From an uncultured Muribaculaceae bacterium (GTDB lineage Bacteria > Bacteroidota > Bacteroidia > Bacteroidales > Muribaculaceae): a stretch of DNA of 7,325 nucleotides. Under the pieces are notes generated by a model that searched no databases, was not told the DNA's origin, and saw only the letters and a list, made by a program, of their open reading frames with translations. The DNA lies in NCBI GenBank assembly GCA_910587355.1, contig CAJUKF010000025.1, positions 1 through 7,325 on the forward strand, given 5' to 3'. This document shows positions 6,970 through 7,325 of the stretch, one piece after another (positions within the stretch are counted from its first letter, which is position 1; every line of letters begins with the position of its first letter). The translations under genes and the position numbers were made by a program.

Positions 6970-7325
6970 TTATTCGCTTACGGGTGTGAATACTATGTAA
7001 TTCGCTCCGATATACATTCCGCCGCCTTTATGCTCCATTTTGAGCTTTATGGGTTCTGAATCGCTTACTTCAATGGTACCGAGTTCTGCTGTCACCATGC
7101 GTTCGGCGCCGGTGGTCGATTCGTTAATCGGCTCGCCGATAGGTTTGCCGTTGATGTAGAACTGGGCTATGCCGCGGTTGCTCTGCGAGAGTTTGTAGTT
7201 GAGTGTCACCTTGTAGCTTGCCGGCTTCAGCGCCGGGAGGGTGTAGACTACATAGTCGCCTGTGGCTGTCATGATTGCTACAGAGCTGAAGCCGTGCTCG
7301 CTGTCAGGGTTGCCGTTGTCGAAGC
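6970..7325 (-). CDS. C-terminal end of a probable secreted carbohydrate-binding or hydrolase protein (partial)
   Basis: Only the last 118 codons are visible, and the frame is open to the window edge. An internal ATG at 7270-7272 is unlikely to be the start, because the reading before it (FDNGNPDSEHGFSSVAI) runs smoothly into the same domain. The visible part resembles a beta-sandwich, carbohydrate-binding-like module: GDYVVYTLP, then KVTLNYKLS, NRGIAQFYINGKPIG, an LGTIEVSDSEPIKLKM strand pair, and a closing GGGMYIGANYIVFTP. I do not recognise a specific family with confidence, and no catalytic residues are visible. The gene lies 32 bases upstream of the large secreted protein on the same strand with no terminator between them, so co-transcription is likely. 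The promoter would be outside the window. Confidence 0.75.
   Translation of the reverse strand, partial: FDNGNPDSEHGFSSVAIMTATGDYVVYTLPALKPASYKVTLNYKLSQSNRGIAQFYINGKPIGEPINESTTGAERMVTAELGTIEVSDSEPIKLKMEHKGGGMYIGANYIVFTPVSE

Overview
The window looks like a chromosomal segment of a gut Bacteroidales bacterium (Bacteroides/Muribaculaceae-like). This is inferred from four things: the IS4-type transposase resembles those of Bacteroides; one promoter-like site fits the Bacteroidota -7 consensus TAnnTTTG; obvious Shine-Dalgarno sequences are lacking; and there is a very large secreted multimodular carbohydrate-active-type protein with a C-terminal tail of the kind common in this phylum. Genus cannot be fixed from the sequence alone.

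Left part, plus strand: the 3' portion of a Fic-domain AMPylase-type gene (about 3-998, beginning before the window). It has a complete HPFEDGNGR motif, an N-terminal inhibitory SxxxEG motif and a C-terminal winged-helix domain. Its stop codon is followed 16 bases later by an insertion sequence (about 1015-2325). This IS carries a dead IS4-family transposase on the minus strand, broken by one in-frame TAG and one single-base deletion. The right end of the IS stops 6 bases before the ATG of a plus-strand ogt-like gene (O6-alkylguanine-DNA alkyltransferase, 2332-2847). The IS has therefore either separated two formerly adjacent genes or replaced the ogt upstream region.

Middle and right, minus strand: a strong hairpin (2852-2880) lies between the convergent ends of ogt and a 1350-residue secreted protein (2885-6937). 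That protein is built from a module of about 490 residues: two galactose-binding-like (F5/8 type C/discoidin-like) domains followed by an SGNH/GDSL hydrolase domain. The module occurs twice in full and a third time without the hydrolase domain, and the protein ends in a short sorting-tail-like segment. The two SGNH domains are not equivalent: the first has lost the conserved block II glycines, while the second keeps all blocks.

Upstream of it, 32 bases away on the same strand, is the 3' end of another protein with a beta-sandwich carbohydrate-binding-like C-terminus (6970-7325, continuing outside the window). The two are probably co-transcribed and probably act together in extracytoplasmic polysaccharide deacylation or degradation, but no SusC/SusD or glycoside hydrolase catalytic domain is visible here. 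The most interesting item is the iterated CBM-CBM-SGNH protein with one apparently degenerate active-site block. I see no clear new defence or RNA system.
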